A stretch of 64,000 bases of DNA from Macrotrachela quadricornifera. Taxonomy: Eukaryota; Rotifera; Eurotatoria; Philodinida; Philodinidae. The notes under the pieces were generated by a model. The model saw only the letters and a list, made by a program, of their open reading frames with translations. It was not told the origin of the DNA and did no database searches. Where the stretch lies: positions 62,001-126,000 of the forward strand of contig JAJEKB010020406.1 of NCBI GenBank assembly GCA_022393335.1, written 5' to 3'. Every line of letters starts with the position of its first letter. The stretch's first letter is position 1. Made by a program: the position numbers and the translations under genes. Positions 60,577 to 64,000 of this stretch are shown piece by piece.

Positions 60577-62130
60577 ATGAAGAAAAATTATGATAACGGT
60601 GATTTTAAACTAGCTCTTGAATCAGTAGCAAGTGAATATTCTATACGTAATGCTGAAAATATTTTCAATGTTCCTTACACCACATTGACTTCACATGTCA
60701 ACACTTTGGTTTCACATGAAGAAGTTGGTTGTCCAACGAAATTTACGAAATTAGAAGACGAATATCTTGAACAGGCAGTACCTATTCTACCGATAAGACT
60801 TGTTTGAATCACAAAAATTTGAAAACATTCTTTTAATTCAAGGAATGGGAGCAACCTTTAACAATCGACGAGTTTTTAGACCTTGCTAAACAGTACGTTG
60901 CTTCTCTAGATAAAAGTCAACTATTTCCATCAGGAGTACCGACATACGATTGGTTTCGATCTTTTTTGAAGCAACATCAAAATCTTATTTTAAAAAAAGT
61001 CACGTCCATTAGAAATAAAAGGAGCATCAGTAACAATGGAGCGAGTAAATAGTTGGTTCAACTTATTATATAAAATCATGCAAGATAATAACTTAGTAGA
61101 TCGTCCAGGTCGAGTGTTTGACTGTGATGAAACAGATATAAAGCTTCATCCACATGTGTGCGAATGTTTATTTTTAGAACATTTAATTTATTCAAATTAT
61201 ATTTTAGTTATTCTAAAGTACCGGTTCGTCAACAAACACACAATGCTTTTCAACGTCATGGTGATACCAGTGAAAAAGCTTATACAAGCTTAATGTTTTG
61301 TGCCTCGACAACCGGTTGCCTTTTACCATCGTTTGTCATATATAAATCAAAAAGACTGTACCAAGAATGGTGCAGTGGAAAACCACCAGATACTGGTTAT
61401 AGTAATTCTGAAAAGTAATAATATTTTCTAAAAACTTTACCAACCTACAATTGATAAATTCTGTGAAAAATCTTTAGGAAGTCGGTGAGCATATCCTATG
61501 ATAGATTACAACTACATTCCATCTAAAATGTTCTTAAAAACATTTCCACCATAAGATAAATTTATAATTAAATTTGAAAGAAAAGAAATACATGATCAAA
61601 GTATTTATCTTCAAACTTTTATTGTAACTTGCTACATAAATCGAATTATACATTCTGTTAGATAATGATAAAGACTGAATTTATCAATATCAATTTGTAT
61701 AATATTCTTGAATAAATTCTCAGAACAAATCTCTAATTGATCTTCAATCATTGCTGATACAATATTGGAAATGTAACGCTTGTTTACATGTTGTGCTCAT
61801 TCAATGTAAATTGCTAATAACTAATAATAGTAAAAAGAATATTCATTTGAATATTTATAGATATCTAGCATGCTTAGTATACATCCTAATATCTTTTCAA
61901 TTTTTTTTTGCATCTTAGAATTTAAACATCTTGATCTTTCTTTCATTAAAAAAAATCAAACTACTGTATCATTTTAGTGGTTGGATCGATCAACGACTAT
62001 TCTATAAATGGTTTAATCAAATCTTTTTACAACATACAAAGGATTTATCGCGTCCATTAGTCCTTATTGCCGATGGTCATAGTAGTCATTTCAAAGCCGA
62101 AACGCTTCGATTAGCTGTTCAAAATGAAAT
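60577..62130 (+). pseudogene. Pogo-like transposase, truncated
   Basis: Exon 1 from ATG 60577 encodes a psq-type helix-turn-helix (AENIFNVPYTTLTSHVN). Exon 2 starts at 60843 (EWEQPLTIDEFLDLAKQYV). The frame slips at an A7 run (60992-60998), then continues MERVNSWFNLL and VFDCDETDI (first catalytic Asp region) to 61157. Exons 61208-61414 (KVPVRQQTHNAFQRHGD, CASTTGCLLPSFVIYKSK) and 61978-62130 (GWIDQRLFYKWFNQIF, LVLIADGHSSHF, second Asp region) follow in phase. After the donor at 62131 the last catalytic part was not found, so the 3' end is missing. The intron 61415-61977 is unusually long. A domesticated gene is possible but less likely because of the slip. Confidence 0.72.
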
Positions 62131-64000
62131 GTAAGTCATCTTTATCTCAATCATATGATTTCCAATACCAAGGAGATGGCTTGCTTAAGACCTTTTCACC
62201 TATTATTACTATACGTTCCGCTGTGCATACCCTTAAATTCGCTTTTAAATCGAATAATTCAGCGAATAGTGTAGGAGTATGACTGTCTTTTCCTTAACTC
62301 ATGCGTATTGCCATACTTTATACCAATATCCACTGCAAAAAGAGTCACATTAAGAGGTGAATGTTTTAACAATGGCAGCAAATGCTTCGAAGATTGTGAA
62401 AAATTGCAATGTAGCATAAGCTGTGTGGAATTTTAGCCCAACCATCTTGCTGGTCATCCTGGCCCCCTCTCGATCTTCCACAAGACCTAAGAGTATGCCA
62501 TGAAAAGTTTGGCACCGCTAGCCCGTATGGTGTCCAAATGTATAAAAAACAGACAGACACAACTTCTTCTTTATACATATAAATTATGGATTATAAGTAA
62601 TGAAATTTTATCTCACTTTTTACTTTCTTTATTCGATAGATATTTTCAATCATGCGTTTGCACTTCATCTCATACATTATATTCGTTTTCTTTCGATCAT
62701 CCTAAAATATCGCGTGACCTATGACAGAAGACACATGCTTTTATATACTTTCGTTCTTGAATTATTGAGAAAACAATAATATGCGTAAATTCACTGAAAA
62801 ATGTATTTACTGTAGTAAATCCAACAATAAGAGGGACAAACACCCTCTTCAGATAAAAATTTTGGGTCGAAAATTACTCTGTAACCTTCCTCTGGTCGAA
62901 ATGGTATTCTATGCAAAATTTCATTGCATTTGCTCGTACCGTATCCAACTGCACGAAGAACAGACAGAGAAACAAACTTTCCTCTTTATATATACATATA
63001 CTGTCTCGTAGCTCGTAAAATTCTCTATCGAATGAAATATTACAAATGCAGTTTTATTCGACTCTGATAAAAAAGTTTCCCACGAGAACAGTGATAGATT
63101 GATATTCCTATAGGGAAAAATCAGTATATTTGCAATAACTGAGGAAGAACTCGTCCAATCAGGCTCATCTTCGAATTCGACCGAGATATTGATTAGACTA
63201 AAATGTGTAGAAAATTCCATCATGATCAGACTGTCCTTTCAAAAGTTATCGTATAAACGGACGGACACATTGACCGATTCTAGAAGTGTACTCTTCTTTT
63301 GAATACACCAAAAGTCTAATTAATTGAACCCATAGATTTCGAGTCTTATAGTTTGTACAGATGATTGTAAAGAGATATCGAAATCAAAGTTACGAGGGAT
63401 ACTTATGGATATTATTGCGATGATATAGACTTAAAATTCTTGAATATGTCATGTAAATATGTTTGCATAACTGCAGTAGAGAAATTATTCGCTATCTTAA
63501 ACAAAATGCATGTTGGAAAAAAATAGTCAATATACTTTTATCAACACTACCTTCAATGATAAGGAGCACTTAGTCCTTGTATAATAAATACTTGATAACG
63601 CCAGTTTAACATGCTTTGTTTCTCGTAAAGTATCACTATCTTTGCTAATACATACAAAATTAATTTGATCCACGTAAGTACATATTGTATAGTTTTCGGA
63701 GAAAGATTAGAATGTATTTATTGGAGAAATATTGAGACTTTATGTGAAAAGTATTCTGATTTCACGAGAACGAAAGTTTTTTGAAGAGATTCTCCATTTT
63801 TCCTGGGCCTTCCGAGAAGAACGCGATGAAAATTTATAAGACTTTCAGAGCAAATAGATCTCGAAGAGTAGGAAAAAAGTTGGTGTAGGCTCACAGGTTT
63901 CCAGATATTTTCTTCAGAAAGATATTGGCTCTGTCGAGGCAAAAAGATTCGAGCAATCCTTTTTTAAAAAAAATATCGTTTCTATAGATTGGGATAGGCA
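62131..64000. other. Gene-free region with a short repeat
   Basis: No gene supported. The string agacagacacaac..cttcttctttatacatata near 62551 resembles agacagagaaacaaactttc..ctctttatatatacata near 62964, so two ends of a repeat family, perhaps Helitron-like, occur here. No complete element was found. Confidence 0.4.

Noticed and set aside
1..64000. tRNA or rRNA genes
   Set aside because: No cloverleaf with A and B boxes or rRNA-like stretch was recognised by eye; a tRNAscan run would settle this.

Overview
The window looks like nuclear DNA of a bdelloid rotifer (Rotaria- or Adineta-like). It is very AT-rich. Genes carry short introns (about 55-75 bp, GT..AG) and belong to families that are expanded in bdelloids: rhodopsin-like GPCR, nuclear hormone receptor, arginine ADP-ribosyltransferase, FG-GAP/VCBS repeat protein, DXD-type glycosyltransferase and GST. 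Most of the remaining sequence is DNA transposons and their non-autonomous relatives. The organism is inferred from this mix; no rRNA or other taxonomic marker is present. A 400-base run of N lies near the left end.

Layout. 1-6.5 kb: gap, a two-exon GPCR (1240-2314, minus), two inverted-repeat elements, and a two-exon GST (5757-6533, minus). 6.5-13.8 kb: no genes; a foldback element split by a hAT MITE with exact 8-bp target duplications, a TTAA element nested in a pogo-like MITE, and another MITE with 8-bp duplications. 13.8-17.6 kb: a long minus-strand gene fusing an S-adenosylhomocysteine-hydrolase-like NAD-binding module to a STAND-type P-loop NTPase and a TPR-like C-terminus, with one in-frame stop near its 5' end. 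18.5-20.9 kb: a Tc5-like transposon with 281-bp terminal inverted repeats and a transposase broken by one stop. 22.9-28 kb: two long-arm palindromic foldback elements, piggyBac-like remains and a DEG/ENaC channel fragment. 29.2-35.8 kb: a Tc1-like element, an intact glycosyltransferase gene, a decayed trypsin gene and a mariner-like element.

36.4-40.9 kb holds the most interesting gene. Splice signals join a cytosolic-type ADP-ribosyltransferase domain (R-S-EDE), a single transmembrane helix and a 14-blade FG-GAP repeat region into one predicted type II membrane protein of about 1110 residues. 41.2-45.2 kb: a decayed mariner, a hairpin-module MITE and a second Tc1-like copy. 47.8-51.8 kb: an almost complete hAT element with perfect 8-bp target duplications; it carries a foldback MITE that itself carries a solo LTR. 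A short Helitron follows at 51.9-52.3 kb. 54.5-57.5 kb: a five-exon nuclear receptor. 59.5-62.1 kb: a longer version of the hairpin-module MITE and a truncated pogo-like transposase.

The host genes do not form an operon or an obvious cluster. The GPCR, the nuclear receptor, the TM-anchored ART/FG-GAP protein and the STAND protein are all sensor-type proteins, but any joint function is speculation. Most premature stops in the decayed genes fall where a related sequence would have Trp (TGG) or Arg (CGA), that is, they fit C:G to T:A transitions.
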